Shown: positions 42,023 to 56,259 of the stretch, piece by piece | How positions within the stretch are numbered: the stretch's first letter is position 1 | How the letters are laid out: each line of letters starts with the position of its first letter | Assembly: GCA_027574665.1 (NCBI GenBank) | Contig: CM050656.1 | Location: 9,685,501 to 9,749,500 of the forward strand | Direction: 5' to 3' | Source of the DNA: Rhynochetos jubatus | Lineage: Eukaryota > Chordata > Aves > Eurypygiformes > Rhynochetidae | DNA: 64,000 nt | Notes under the pieces: model-generated | Databases searched by the model: none | What the model was told of the DNA's origin: nothing | What the model saw: only the letters and a program-made list of their open reading frames with translations | Position numbers and translations under genes: made by a program

Positions 42023-44341
42023 TCTCATACACTTCCATGGAACTGTTGGGGTGTTTTTTTAAGCTACCAACACAGAAACAAAGGAAATGAACACAGGAGA
42101 ACAATCTTAAAGGAACATCAAAGGTCTGACTCCAACCTATAAAAGCCAGGAAATCCACAATTAATGGTTCCACTAAGACTTCAGCTCACACAGTTGTTTG
42201 GGTCTGATCTGAGGTTATAGCTACAATCTGAAATGGCCTTGTGAAAAATGAGTCATCATTTAACGTCACACATCATTATTAGTATTTACTTTCAGTTATA
42301 CCTTGGAGATCGTCCTTTCCTTTTTGTTCTGTCTTAACAGCTGAGGCATTTGAGTTGGCACCCCTGAGTGGACCGTGTTTAGATTTGTGTGTTGGAGGGT
42401 TAGTACTGCTGTGGAGGATGAGAAAGCTTCTGCCCTGTCTTTGACAGAGCTAAGATTTGCTGATCTCCTGGGTAATTGGCTACACTGAAGGCTATTAAAA
42501 ATAAAAAATGCTGATGAAATGTGTGGTTTCCTCTCCCTTCTGCCTCCTTCCCCCAAAATCTAAACAAAATGAAAAAGTCCTGCCTGGCTGCAGTTTGTGT
42601 TTGAAATTGTTTGTCAAGAATCAAAATGAAATGGAGATTTTTGAGTAGCAGGATTTTTTCTTTAACTACTTCATTTTGCAGAAATGTGCAGGTCTAAAGT
42701 CCGTCTTTGGGAGAAATTTGAACTTAGACAAAACTTAAACCCTAGCTGGCTCCCATAGCCAAAAGCCAGCGGAGGCAGCAGGGAAGGGAGGCAAAACCCT
42801 TGGGCAGGAAGGCTGCAGTTTGGCGTACAGAGTGTGTTATTGTTCCTGCTGACACTGTGTTAGCTAAGCTTTCCCTTGTCATATAAATAATTAATTACAG
42901 ATCATTCACTGGCTTTTCACGATGAGCTACTCAGTTAATTGAAGGAGCAGAGAAATGTCTGTGACGTTTCAGGGTAGTCAGTGGAGGCCAGGTCAGGTTT
43001 GCACCCTTGTTCTAGTGGGCAGAGGGTTTAAGGCTACAAACAGAAGCAGCCCAAGAGAACAGAGAACCTCTCCCATCTGGGGTGGGAGCGTTACAGCTCC
43101 TGGAGCCCAAAGGCAGGGCAGGAGGAAAGCTCCTGAAAAAAGGAGGGAGAGTAGTTTGGAGCTGGGATGGTGTTTCAGAAGGTATGAGGTTTTGAAGGAA
43201 CGATGGCAGCTGGGAGATGGGAAAGAGAAATATAGTTGGAGGAAGAAAGAACTAGAGAGGATGTAATGGGCAATTTCAGAGGTTCATTCCCACTGCCAAG
43301 GTAGAGATCTGGGTGAAGATGGTGTTTGGAAAGACACTGAGGACTCGCAGATGCTTCACTTGCACAAGAAAGAAATTAAAGTAAAAGAACTGTGATCAAA
43401 AGAGAGAAAAAGGAATTTTTCTCCCAGATGTAAACTCGGCCCTGCAAAACCTGCCATGAGTGGGAAATGAAATTAATTCCCCCTGTAATTGGAAATGGCA
43501 TTTCTCTGATAGCCCAGTGCTGACTATTCAACCCCAGATGAATGCAATAACATCACAAATAGCAATTTCTTTTGGAAGCAACAGTTATTTTTAAGAAAGA
43601 AAAAAAAAAGTTATACCAGTGATGGATGAAGGGAGACAATGTGTAATAAACTGCACTAAGTGTGCCTGTATAGAGTGAACCTTATCAGTTTGGATGGAAT
43701 TTAAGCACTTAGACTGTTATCCTTTCTTTCAAGACAATGCAGTGATGGAAAACAGAACGCTGTCAACTCAGACAAACTTTTAATTTCACTTAACTGCATC
43801 TGAAAGGTAAATTTCAGTAAATGAATCCAAATTGCTTCCTTTTCACAACACACGGTGCTGAAATACAGTACTTAACTTCATTAAAGAAAAGACTGCTTTT
43901 CTTTAGAGGAGACCTAGGCACTTTTGAAGTCTAACAGGTAAATTGTGGTCAGATGATTTCCCCCCATATGGTAGCTTTGAGCTTGAAATTTCCATCACTG
44001 GGGCCTTGTTTGTTTAAATTACTTTATCCACCTCCCTGGTAAGGACACTGCTCAGAGAGTGCATGCCTACTGGTACTCACTGGGGGGGGGAATCACTCCC
44101 TCCTCCAGCCTGTTTCCATGCCGCCGAGTAAGCAGTTGCCACCATTGCATTTATTTGCCCTGTGTTCAACCAAGAGTGAGGATGCAGCTTCCGAACCTTT
44201 CTAGCTTGTTGTAGTGAGGCTGTCTCCCAAAGGGACCGCTCCAGCAACCGGCAACAGTGGGAGGGTAGGTGTGTTGGACTCTCTCCCTTGTCACACCTCA
44301 GTGCTGTTTGGGGCTTAGCTGTGTTGTGTGGCCCCTTGGCT

Positions 44342-44359
44342 CCCCCCCTCCCCCCCCCC
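44342..44359. repeat. C-rich homopolymer run
   Basis: Seven C, one T and ten C occur in a row. A nine-G run lies 250 bases upstream at 44082-44090. Both are prone to length error in sequencing. Confidence 0.9.
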
Positions 44360-47300
44360 AGCACTTCTGTCTACTATTTCCTTCACTGTTCCCCTGGTTT
44401 CCTTCTTGGAAAACTGGTGGATACACAGTGGCCAGAAGATGACGTTTTGGGCAGTGAATCAGTGCGTCAGTTGGTCCTTCTCTCTCCTCATGTTGTCTCT
44501 CTCAAACATGCTATCTTGCTTCTGTGAAGGCATCCTCAGCTCCTCCTGAGCAGAGAGCAAAGCATGGGGAATACTGCATTTTCTCCTTCTTAGTTCCTTG
44601 GTGTTTCCATTTGATCCCCCTTTAAGATGAGTAGATGGCTTGATGCCTCTTTCAAACAAACATTGTTATTGGCCATTCTTCCATCATGCCCTTTGCACAG
44701 TCCCAGGTACCAAAGCCTGCTAGTGGGAGTAAAATTACAGCGCGCTGCAACTCAGTGCAGTATAAGAGGTAAATTTCCTGACTGTAACATATGATACAGT
44801 GATGACATATCTTCCCTCCCTAGATGGATTTTATTGAGGCTTCTTGGATTATCAGGTTGGTCAGAGTGCACAGAACGTATTAATTAAAGCTGTGCAACCC
44901 CTGCTCAGCACACAACTCTTGTGCATCGCAGTAACTGATGGGAAGTCCAGACATTTGTGTCCTGAACTCCAGCATCTCCATGCTAACAGACCCTCCCCGT
45001 CAGCTGGCCAGGAGTGATAACTTCTTTCCCCTTGTAAAGTCGAAGAGTTAATTTGTTATCCCCTGGCTGGGGCGGAAAAGATGTGCAGCAGCACTTTCAC
45101 CTGCTAGACATTCACAAAGATCTGTAAGTTTTACTTTGTTCTGCTGCTGTTCTCTATAACGTGCTGCCACTGTGTGATGAAACAAACACAGATAACTTTA
45201 AAAAAATATAAGCAAAAGCCTTGCATTTTTCACTTTCAATATTGCTTAGGTGTCTCACCACCAGCATGAACAATTAATGTGAAGCAGTATGCAAACCCTG
45301 TTTTAATGAAAGCTATAAATACCTGAAAATAAAATCATTAGAGATAAAGAACACACAAGTCTCTCGGAAATAGAGACATAATTTGTGTATAGATTTCAAT
45401 TTTATTTCATGAAACTAAATTCTTTATTGGTAATGCATTAGGTATTTTATTTTCATGAAATTTAAATCAGTCATGAATATTAAATCCATATTTTTGAAGG
45501 CGAGCAAGTAACAAAATTGGAGCACATAAAAGCTGGGATTTTTGAACAGTGAGGTGTTTTTCAGCACTGGGTAGGCAAAAGTGCTTTCTGCTCCTTCCCC
45601 CTTCAGTGCTGATTAACACTGAAAATACAATGCAAGATGTTTTATGGAACCCATTAAGAGCTTTCTCTTCCGTTCTTGTTCTCTACTTTTCATTTGGGAT
45701 GTGTTAAGTAAAGATAGTGTGTGTTATATATTTATATCTGCCCCAGTTTGGTGTATTCCTGGCTTGGGCTGAGCGTAGCCCTACCATTGCTAGTTTTGTT
45801 AAGCTGCCCAAGATCTGTCTGATGCATCACAAACAAGATGTTTGCTTAGGATTCAATTTCAAGAAGGAGCAGCTGCTGAGTTATGATAATCTCTTCCTCC
45901 ATGATGCACATCCCCACTTGTTCCGCTGTTTCTCAGCCAGCGCAATCTCGTTTCCTAACACACTGCCAGGACTCGATTTTGGACAACCTGTTAACTTTTC
46001 AGTTCCATGGTTCTCCATTTTCTGCTTAAATTTTCTGTTTTCACCTGCCCTTTTTAACTCTGGCTGCATGCGCTTGCCATGGACCCTGGAGCGAGGAGTA
46101 GGAAGGGACCTCTGCAGCATCTGCACCTTCACCCCCAGACCTCCACACTCACCTCCACCTCTCTGAGCTCACCTTGCAGGGGGCTGTGGGCCTACAAACA
46201 CTTCAGAGTCACTCCATGCCAGTGAAAGGGAGGGCTTTTGGAGCCTACAGCCATCAGCAGAACCTCTTTGAGATGGAGGCATGTCTCTCTTGCAGCTAGC
46301 ATGTCCGTATCATCTGGCAATACTGCAGACTGCAGTAGGTAGGAGGCATAGGCATAGGCATCCTCCTTCTTCGTTTTTTTGCCAGGAGGTAGATCTCCTC
46401 CAAGTTATTTCATCTTCTTTGCTTTTCCTACTATTTTCACACAAATCTATGTGATGCCAGGACAGTCAGCATTAGTTCCATTAATTCTTTGGTAAATTCG
46501 TGGACATGGATAAGCAGTCCAGGCTCCTTCTGCTGATGCTTTTCCTTCTCCTGGCAGCCTCTTGGGCAGTCTCTGTGATGTTGGCCAGTGCCAGGAGTGT
46601 TGGGGACCTGTTGGGGGCACACTGCGATGTAGACACCTACAGTAAGAAGTCTTTAGCAAAACCTTTATGCTTATGCATCAGCCTTTTATTTCTCAGGCAT
46701 CAGAAGTGCATTTATAGTTGGCATTAAGCTGAAGAAAAGGTGCCTGTAGAAGCAGGTTTATTTTATCTACAGCTTGTTTTAATGTTAATATTAAGCTACC
46801 GTGGTTAAACAGGCTAGACTCTAAGTCTTGAGATTCCCATCCACAACTACTCAGTCATAAAAATAAGTTTTCAGAACTGGACATATAGTACAAAGCGTCT
46901 CCTGTGGAGCGAGGCAAAAAAGGAGGGCGCTTATTCCCCCGAAAGAGTTAACACTAAGTGAGTTTGACTGTCTTCTGTGTTAATGCAAGGCTTTTTCTCC
47001 AGCTATTTTTAGTCTGTTCCAGTAGTGTATCCCACTGTGGTCTGGTATGCAAGAGGTTTGCAAACACTTGTATTTCTGTGTTGTGAGAACAGAGCGTTTG
47101 TGTGTTATTGGAGCGTGTGTTCCTTCGGCAACTGAAAGGAAGGGCAGACCGCGCATGTGATCCATGCACATGTTTATTGTTGCCTGTGAATAACCATGTA
47201 CAGCAAATGGGCTCTGGAAGAAAGCTTGTTAGCAGATGTCGTCATGGCCCTTCCAATTTATAAATATGAGCCTTGTCGTTTATGTTTTCCATATCCAGGG

Positions 47301-50300
47301 CTTTCACTAGCCAGATGTTCTGAGGGTTGAAGCCTTTAACTATGACTCCTCATGGCATATTGTCTTTTGCACACACAAAAAATGAAACTGTATTTCTGGC
47401 TCCTATCAAACAGATAAGAAGAGAAAATGCAGAGAGTACCCTCAGGTAAAGGGAATTCCTCTAAATCTGAAATGCATTTTAACACAAAACTCTTTACGTT
47501 CACTCAGCTGAAAAACAAGCTGTCTGGTTTAACAGGCAGAGAAAATTCCATACACAGTAGCGCTCCTACCCTGCTGTTTGGGGTGGGTGAAGAGTGTGGT
47601 TTGTGTTAAACTTGCAAGGCTGACTGCAGTTGCAAACACTGTAAGAAGTGCTGAGTGGGCTCATGCCCGGGGTGAGTTGGATTCCTTAAACACAGAAGTG
47701 GGTAGTACAGCACCTGTGCTCCCTAAATTGCAGTTCTTGATGATACAAAGGCTTTTCCTTCACAAGTGTTGTGTTTTCCCTGTTGAGTGGGGATTGGCCA
47801 GCTCCACATCCAGACTTCTAACTGCTACAGCCAGCACTGACCCTGTGGGGAGGTTGGACCTCTGTGCACATGAGGTTTGGAGCTGTTGGGGTCAGGAGCA
47901 AGACGTTTCCCCACTGCTCAGACTATGGAAGCAGCAGAGACCTGTCCGTGCCATGGCTCTGCTCCTTGTACTGCACCCATCAGGGAGGAAAGTTAATGCA
48001 GTTGTCTCAAAAGCTGGGTTTGGGTTGGAAATGGAACCTCTGAAAAGACACCGTTTGCTGCATTAATGGCTGGCTGCCTCTCTGCCCCAAGGATATGCAG
48101 ATGTGTTGAAGAGATCACTTACCATCTAAAATCGCGAACAAGCCACCTTCTCAAATGCTGCAGCCCTAAGTTGGACTTATGTATTTTGAGTGATCTTTGT
48201 GTCTAGCAGTTTCTAAGCCCCAGAAGATTGTAAATCTGCTGTTCCTCAAGGTAAAGCTCCAGACATAGGAGAGCTACATAAAATCCCTAAAATGTGAAAA
48301 AACTTCATCTTCCAGTGAAGGCATTTGAGTTACCATAAAGAAAAATGTCTTTAAAACTCAGTGGCAATGCAAACACACAACACTGTCAATGTTAGCCCAA
48401 AGGAAAAGGGCGAGGGGTATGGAGTTTATTTCTGGTTCTGCTATTCCCCTTCTGACTGGTGAGCTTCACTCCCTGTGAAATTAAGTGAAGAAAAGTGTGA
48501 CAGGGAGTAAGACAGCATTACTGTTGTGTTGGGCAGTTGGTTTATAAGAGGGGGTTAGCCACAGTTAAACTGCAGTAGCAGGTTTATCTAAGGAGACAGA
48601 TTCATCGCAGAGTGAAATGGGAGGAAATCTGATTTCCTGACTCTCCCAGCAGTGCAGGCTGCACTGCGTGCTGAAAATTCAGCAGGACCCGAACGGGCAG
48701 CTGTGGTCCCAGTCCAGTTACTGGGATGAAGAAGTAGGTTTTATTTAAATTCATATGGTTTTAATGCTATAAAAGCCAGGTTCCTGCAATTATGAAAATG
48801 CCAGCCCAAATTCCGATTTCACTCAGATCTCCTCTTTACAATTCCTGAATAACTTAAGTGAACAAAGTAAGCATTATACCCACGGCCGGATCCCGGGGCG
48901 CTGGAAGGCGAGGGAGCCAAGCCCATTGCCTGTGAGCTGCTGGGTGCCGGGGGTGCCTCACATGGAGAGACGTACTGCGCCGTGCTCACAAAAGCTCCGT
49001 TCTGCAGAGATATTGAGGGTGTGGGTTATGACACCCGGCAGGGAAAGCTCTTGCGGCCTCCCCAGCCCCGCAGGCCAGCAAGCTGCTTTCTGTGAGCCAC
49101 TGGTGTCATCCATGGGCTTTCAGAGGCTCTGGAAGCACCTGGGGAGGAGAAGGAGTTTATGCTGTGGCTGGTATCACTGTAGTTGCTTTGCAAGCAGCAG
49201 GAGGAACCCAAACCTTGTGGGCAATGCAGTGGTTTAATGTCCTTGGCATTTCTGCCTGATAGATAAGGCCCTATGAACCTTTTTTTAATTATTATTTTGA
49301 GAGTGAGCCTGTTGGAAAGAAAAAGAAAACGATGCTTTTGTTCAGGGTACAAGCTTGAATTCAATACTGCTCCGAATAACAGGTTCAAAGATCTGACCTA
49401 ACCTTAATTATTCTTACAAAGAGAGACTCTGGAAAAATACAAGCAGTGAGCAGGAAAGTGAGCCCAGTGAATTAGAGAGAAAAATATGGTACAGACTAAG
49501 CGGAGAGAAAAACTGTTAGGTGGAGATGGAAAAAGAAAATTAAAATCAAATGGAAAAATGCAGTATATTGGACATCCATTTAAACCACTTTATATTTTGG
49601 TTGTTCGTTCTGTTCCTTAATACATTGCACAGGCATCTTCTTAGCTGAAATAATTGTGTGTCTTAGAGAACAGTCTTGGAGAAAATACTTATTTTGACAG
49701 GATATTTTAGGTATTTCCCCACTACTGCCTATTCTAAATCATTTTAAAATCTGGAGGGGAAAGTCGATATCTTTTACAGTGTTTAACAAGAAAGTGACAG
49801 GGTCAAATATATACATCTCTATGAATGTATGTGTTCCCTAAGCACATCTAAACATGCATGGTTAATTCTGTGCATCTGCAAAAAATATTTGAGCCATAGG
49901 GCCCACACAATGCCAAACAAACACTGGAGTGCACATAGGAGAGGGCAGACCGAGTCGCTCTGGTTCTAATTACTTGAAAGGTTAAGACCAGGACATAAAA
50001 TATGGATTATGATTTTGACCACCCCAAAAACGTAATTTGTTTTGCGTGTGGGGCTCTATTGGTGAGAGCAGGCAGTTTGCAAAATACAGACAAAAGAGAG
50101 ATATTCTGCTCCTGCTTGAGATTTGGTTCAAAACCACCTGATTGCAACATCATCAAATTAACTCTTTACTTCTTATGTATCAGCAAGTTGCCCAAAAATC
50201 TTCACGGATTGTGTCACTGGCAGGATTTTTACAATACTGAGCCCATCTGTGTATGCACCTTTCATGTTCTTGCTTACTTTGGCTGTAAAAACTGTCATTA

Positions 50301-50942
50301 TTATCTGCCCAAGGCCCAGTGAAACAAGTACTTGGTTATTTGAGCCGTGATGATGAGTGCCTTAATTGCACATACAAATCAGGTACCCAGCCAGATGTGT
50401 GCAGTGCGTGGGGGTGAGCCCACGTCACTATTTAGACTATCATAAACACATCCTGGCTCAGATGTCTGTGCAGAACTGGTGAAACAAAGGGCGCTGAGCT
50501 ATTCCCTCTTCGCAAGGGCCAGGCCTTGGGTGAAACTGGGATGCATTATCCCGGCTCTGTGATTGCCTTGTCCCAGTGCAGAATCACAGGGGGATATTCT
50601 TAGGATATTAGAGAATCATCAAAGCATTTCTTAGAAGGGCAAAGGAAAGAGCTAATGTTGTCATCTCCTGCCTTGGGACCACCCAGACACTCTACAACAA
50701 ATCATGGGTCTTCAGCTACAGTATCTTGAATTATTGTTCACAGGGATTTTAAAGAACTTCATTTCTATTTTTTTCCCCTCTTTTTTTCCTTTTTTTAAAG
50801 GATGACATGTAGTTTCCTGACGGGCTGGTTTTAATAAGGTCGAAATCTTTGTTGTTGCCAAATCAGAGAGGAATATAACATCTTTAAGTCATTAGATGGG
50901 AATGGGGTAATTACTCAGAGGGTGTGCTTCAAAGGTTATTGG

Positions 50943-50978
50943 TTTTTACAGCGTTCTGTGTTTTTACACCGTTCTGCA
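50943..50978. repeat. 18 bp tandem duplication
   Basis: TTTTTACAGCGTTCTGTG is followed by TTTTTACACCGTTCTGCA, 15 of 18 positions identical. It lies about 200 bases before another short tandem duplication. Confidence 0.8.
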
Positions 50979-51157
50979 GTTGTCTGGAAAGGAGGGGTGG
51001 GCCTGATTCTGCTGCCACCACATATGTGGGTGCAGGCTTTGTATTTGCAGGGTTTTCCTGAAGGACTTCAGGGTGGGAGGTTGAAAAGAGGGTCTCCAGT
51101 CTCCTCTGGGGACGGGGAAAAGCTAAACCTGACTGCAACGTGCAGGAAACGCTGAAA

Positions 51158-51197
51158 GTTCACTTCAGAAAAGGGCAGTTCACTTCAGGAAAGGGCC
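51158..51197. repeat. 20 bp tandem duplication
   Basis: GTTCACTTCAGAAAAGGGCA is followed immediately by GTTCACTTCAGGAAAGGGCC; the two copies differ at two positions. It lies in the 19.7 kb intron. Confidence 0.9.
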
Positions 51198-54100
51198 CTC
51201 GGTCTGTGCTGGAGTTGTCTCTCACCTGTTCCTTCCCTACCTGCTAGATACATCCTCATGTCTACCTTTGCATCACTGTGCCTCCATGCCTGAGGGACCC
51301 TCAGGCTGTACCCTTGTGACAGCAAACTCCTCTCTCCCTTCCTGCCCCATCCGCGTCCCCTCCTCTGGCCCTAATACACTTTGCCTTAACAACGTGACCC
51401 ACCTGCAGCTTTAGGATGCCCCTGAAAACACTGAGTCTCGCTGCAGTGACAGTCAGTGTCACTCCAGCACTGAATTTGTCATCACAGAGGTATTCTGCAG
51501 GTGGCCCAGGCAATTGGGACCCGCAAGTCACAGTGAGAGCCTGCCAAACGCTTCACATCAGGTTAATGCCAGGGGCGTCACACTAGCACTTCAAGGTCTT
51601 GACTCAGATCAGAGTCAGGGGAGTGATAGAAGTAGTGATATAACAAGGTTTTGATAGTTCCTCAATGAGTGACATGGGGACAAAACCCAAATCTCCTGGC
51701 TTGCAGCCCATGGCCCATTGAGGGAGGGGGTCAAAACTGCACCAGAGGCATTTGAGCTGCTTTCAACGTTGAGCTTCCTCCTGCTTACACCAGCCTTACC
51801 AAGTGAGCCACCTTCTCCTTCTTCATGTCAAACCTTAGAGCTCCCTAAGAGCCAAGACCCCCAAAAAGGGACACTGGGCTGCAGCCTTGCCATGCCCATT
51901 GATGAGGAGCGTCTATGGGACCAAGGAAGGGAGCTGCATCCCTGCCAGCTGATGCTTTTTTGTGGTACAGCAACAGCAGTTTTCCTTTTCCCTACAGCCC
52001 CATCCCAGTTTAGGAATCCATCCTTACCAGTCGAAGCCATCACTGGGACTAGATCTTGGCTGGGATTCAGGAGACCTGAATTCCTGAGATAGAGATCTTC
52101 AGAAGCTTCTCATATCTCACCTGTCTTAGAGACATGCCTTTGGGGGGATGGATTGTCCTCTGGAGACATCTTGTTCTCCACAAACTATAGAGGGAACACA
52201 GCTGAATAGCTCTGACTATAAGCCTGTATCTGACTTAGCTACAGTTAATCCCACCCTTTAAATCCTACTACAGGCCAAGGCATCTGAAGGACTGCCTGTG
52301 ATTCTCCTTGATATCACCTTCTGCAGGTGCTGCTGACAGCCTTGGTCCCACGTGTTCAGGAGGTGAAGGTGTCTCACATTACTTCCCTTTACCCCACTAA
52401 ACATCCCATCCTTGTGCGCAGTGCCCTGCTCCCCACCACCATCCTTCCTGCGCTTCAGCACATGGTGACAGAGGGGCTCGGGGTCCTGGCAGGCTTGTTC
52501 ACAGCTTTCTGTCCTTTCAGAGGCATTGCCTGGGGACACCCAGGCTTCTCCTTCCATCTTTTCCCTCCATGCCCTCTTCCTTCTCCTAGGTATAGGCCAT
52601 GGCAGACATGGTCCTCATAACAAGCAGAGCTGGGGGAATAGACCACTCTCAGAGGACATGCACTGCCTTTTGCCTCTGCACAGGGGCCTGCTTCAAGGGG
52701 GGAATCGCTTGCTGTCAGTCTCAGAGGAGCCAGAGCGTGGAAATAAGACTGGATCAGAGCTTGACATTCCTCTCAGGTGGAAAGATGGTTCCCATTTGAG
52801 TCTCGTCAGAAGGAAAGCTCAGATCGACAGTGACAGGTTGTTGAAAGGCTCCCGATGTGGTTGCCTGACCCCTCTATCGATACTCTGCGGCTGTGCTGCT
52901 CACAGAGAGGGTGGGTGCTTGCAGAGTGGAAAATGGCCAAAGTTCTGGGCTCCCAGTAACCCTGGGGTGAAGGGAACATAGTAGAGATAAGGCTCTTTGG
53001 CTCATCCCATCTTCTCTGTTGGCCACAAACCAGCGTGTGATATTGCTTACTCATTCAGACATGCAAAGGCAGTTTACTACACTACTGCAAATAAGTAGTG
53101 GCCTCCTCTGGACCGAAACTGGATTCCTTAATCAGATCCAGGTTGGATTATTATTTTTTTCTAATGAATAGAACCTTGCAAAAGCATGAGCCTCTTGGCC
53201 TTGGTCCCACAGAGGGCTTTAGGATGTGCTGAGTTGTAGGTATGTGAATACTAGCCTTACTGGCAGTGCTTGTGTGCTTGCAGTACTTAGCATCCTGCTA
53301 GTTTGGGACCAGAAGACTCAGTATCTTGCAGGATTTATCCCTCAGGCTGCAAGAACAGTGTCAGGCAGCGATGAAGCCAAAGGTGATGAAGCTTTTGGGG
53401 AACAGAGCCTATGCTGACCTAAAGAATCTCTTCCATAAACACATCAAATATTAACCTGAAAATTTCGACTTCACATTCCCTTTAAGAGGTTATTGTAGTG
53501 GTCTTCACAGTTAAATCCTTATGATTTATTTCTAATGTGATTTTTCCCCCCCCCAGTGTACTCTTTTTTTTCTTCTTGGTTGAGCACCTATTCTTTCTTT
53601 TAAACGTGTGGTCAGACTTCTTGCCAGCCAGCTTGTTTACATACTGCAACGGCTTGGCCCCAGTGCTTTGAGCAGATGTATTTTTCAAATCTTGATTAAT
53701 AAATTTTGATGGCATAAATAGGTCTGGTTAGTTCCAAGAATAATTGTATTCACTAGCAGAACATTATTTCTGATCACCAGCAAAATAATGTGATCAACTC
53801 CCTTCACATCTGTTCATTAAATGAAAAGGAAAAAAAAAATGGGCAAAATTTGTTTGAAAAGAAACAGGAAGCATGTGCTTAATATCACTTAAAAACACCA
53901 TAGCCTTCATAAGGTTAACATCAAATCACAAATGCAAAACAGCCATTATTGTATTTATTCAAAAATTTTCTTTCCGTTTACTTGCTCTTTAGGTTTTCAG
54001 TTGAAATATGCCATTTTTCAGGGTTCCATCTATGCTGGCACAGTGTCTTGATAAGCGTCTTTCATCAGATGCTATTGTAAGAAAGGCTGGCAGAGTCTGC

Positions 54101-54719
54101 ATTTGTTTACATTTATTAAAAATAGTTGTCATGTGTCTGTATAGCTCCTTCGATCCAGAAAAATCCCCACATTGTAAGTTATGCTAAAAAGGGTCATTTC
54201 CTCCGCCCTGAACAGAATCTGTGTTGGGACGAAGGCAGCAGATTAAAAATGCATAGAAATCTCACCGTTATTTGGTCCTCACCCCCTCAGAGCACCATCA
54301 ATTTTCCATCAGCTTCAGAACAGTTACTGGAACGATAAAGTTGGTTTGGACTTTGGGGGCAAGAAGTAGTGAAAAGACCATGTTCCTGGAGATTGCATGT
54401 TTTTCATGCACTTTCTTCTGCTTTGCAATAAAGCAGCAGTGGTACCCACTGCACAAAGCATCGGACTGGCAGTATCTCAGCTGGACCTACTGTTTCCACT
54501 TCTGTGCATCTCGCTGCAGGGAAGACCCTGATCAGCCAGGCAGAGCAGAGCAAAGGATGGAGGGAAAGCACCTGCGGACTGGCAGAGAAAAGTGGAGTAA
54601 ATGGTTTGGTTAAAAGAGAGAAGGCTGAGGTGAAGCATGGTTAAGTCTTCAAAACACGTGAAAGGCTGCTGAGAAGAGGAAAGGAATAAACCTGCCCATG
54701 GGGACAGGAGAAGTCATGA

Positions 54720-54930
54720 GCTTGTGCTGCAGCAGGAGAGATTTGGTGAGACACCAGGCAACAATTCTGAATGTCAGGAATGGTGAAATGCTGGAATAGT
54801 TGTCTGCAGAGACTCTGGAATTGCTATCATTGTAGGGTTTCTTTGGGATTGGATGAGACATAAATGTCAGGAGAGGTTTTGATCTTGTTCCTGTCTTTGG
54901 ACCCTCCTGGTCCTACCTTCCGTGATTCTG
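54720..54930 (+). mobile_element. Older CR1-like 3' region
   Basis: The sequence has the layout of a diverged CR1 3'UTR: a segment like 'gaaatgctggaatagttgtctgcagagactctggaattg', then a stretch resembling the GGATTGGATGAGACATAAAT region, then GTCTTTGGACCCTCCTGGTC and a final GTGATTCTG octamer-like end at 54930. Similarity is loose, so the subfamily and the left edge are uncertain. Confidence 0.5.
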
Positions 54931-56232
54931 CAGTGGTGTCACGTGGTCAGATCAGCCCTGTTTAGATGGATAAACCAAGTCACGCTAAAAATTAGTTTGT
55001 GAGCTCCTTGCAAAGTCCTTGCCAGCTGAACCAGAACAGAAATTCCCCCAAAGGGTTGCATGTGTGCTTGGTTTATTTTTCAGTTTTAAAATGCTCCCAA
55101 ATCATCAAGGTGCTTCAACATGCCCCCAGTGCAGAGGACTTTGAATCATCTAATTGGATTCAGTAGGGTCTGTTCACAAAGCCTGTGCCTGGGGCCCTAT
55201 TTTTCGGGAAAGTTTTACACGTTCTAATGATGGTAAGACAATGTATGACTAATGCACTGATTTGAAAAACTGCCCTATTATCTGATTGAAAGTACAAGCT
55301 CATGAATATGACACCGCGGGTCATTTGGCTAGAAGATACCTGGAGTCTTCCAAATTTTTAAAATGATCCCATACACAGAAGCAAAAACTAGAGGTATGAA
55401 CAGTGGAGCCAGTGGTTGCCTGTTCACCACAGATTGTGTGGAATGTTTTCTTAAAGACATTTTTATCAGACACAGAAGAATCAAATACAGAATATCCTGG
55501 GCTGGCAGGAGAAGGTGCAATAATAATTTAGATTATTATCCCTCAGATCTGTGATTCGTTTTTATTATTCTCTGTGTGCATTTCAGGAATGATCAAAACC
55601 TCTCTGAGGACAGTGGAAAATTTCCAGTTGAGTTCAGGGGTCTCTGCTGCTGCTTTCATCCTTAGGGAAGGTCTGAGGGTCAGTGAGATCTGATGTGCAC
55701 ATGCTCAGAGGGAGTTTGGAGAAGTCAGCTCCTGACACCAGGGCCCCCTCTGAGATCAGCTTGTGATCTGTCTTGGTTGTCCAGACTCACTCTGTAATCC
55801 TTAGGAAGAGAAAGACCCCCTAGAAACCTGCACTGAAATGAGGTGGACCACCTTCGGGAGATGTTTCTCTCCCCCTGTGGTAAAAGGAATCATTCTCTTT
55901 AAATCCCTCTAACCCATCTTAGCAGCCAGCTGGAAGTAGAGTTGCATTTCAGAAAATGTCTTGTATGGATGCACTGTGGTTCATTTGATATAGCATGCTT
56001 TGTACACATTAACGGAAACACACTGGTCTCTTGTAAAGCACTTAGGGATTTTTTCAAAACAAACTACCCCACCTTACAATATTTATCTTAACAAGGAAGC
56101 CTTTCTAGAAATCTAATGTCTTGAAAACAGAAAATTACCTCATTGACTGAGGAAAAGAGTGGTCAAAACTTCTTAGCTATTTTTACAGGAAGGCCCAGGT
56201 TTTTAAGTAAATTGCAGAGGGTTGTTGTGGGG

Positions 56233-56259
56233 TTTTTTTTAAAAAAAAAAAAAAAAAAA
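56233..56259. repeat. T8A19 homopolymer run
   Basis: Eight T are directly followed by nineteen A, then by further A-rich segments at 56282 and 56296. The junction is self-complementary over 16 bases. It is low-complexity sequence within the 19.7 kb intron, without a flanking retrogene that I can identify. Confidence 0.9.

Noticed and set aside
45717..46166. 149-codon open frame, plus strand.
   Set aside because: Starts in AT-rich intron, has no domain or signal-peptide logic, and lies deep inside the TRABD2B intron.
46500..46727. Frame starting with a Leu-rich, signal-peptide-like N-terminus.
   Set aside because: Only 75 codons, the continuation is not protein-like, and the Leu run comes from a CT-rich DNA stretch.
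47578..48066. Longest open frame of the window (162 codons, plus strand).
   Set aside because: No recognisable domain, no splice or promoter context, and a run of this length is expected about once by chance in six frames of 64 kb.
52526..52981. 151-codon open frame in a locally GC-richer intron segment.
   Set aside because: The translation shows no family pattern; GC-richer sequence simply has fewer stop codons, and overlapping frames on the other strand are open too.
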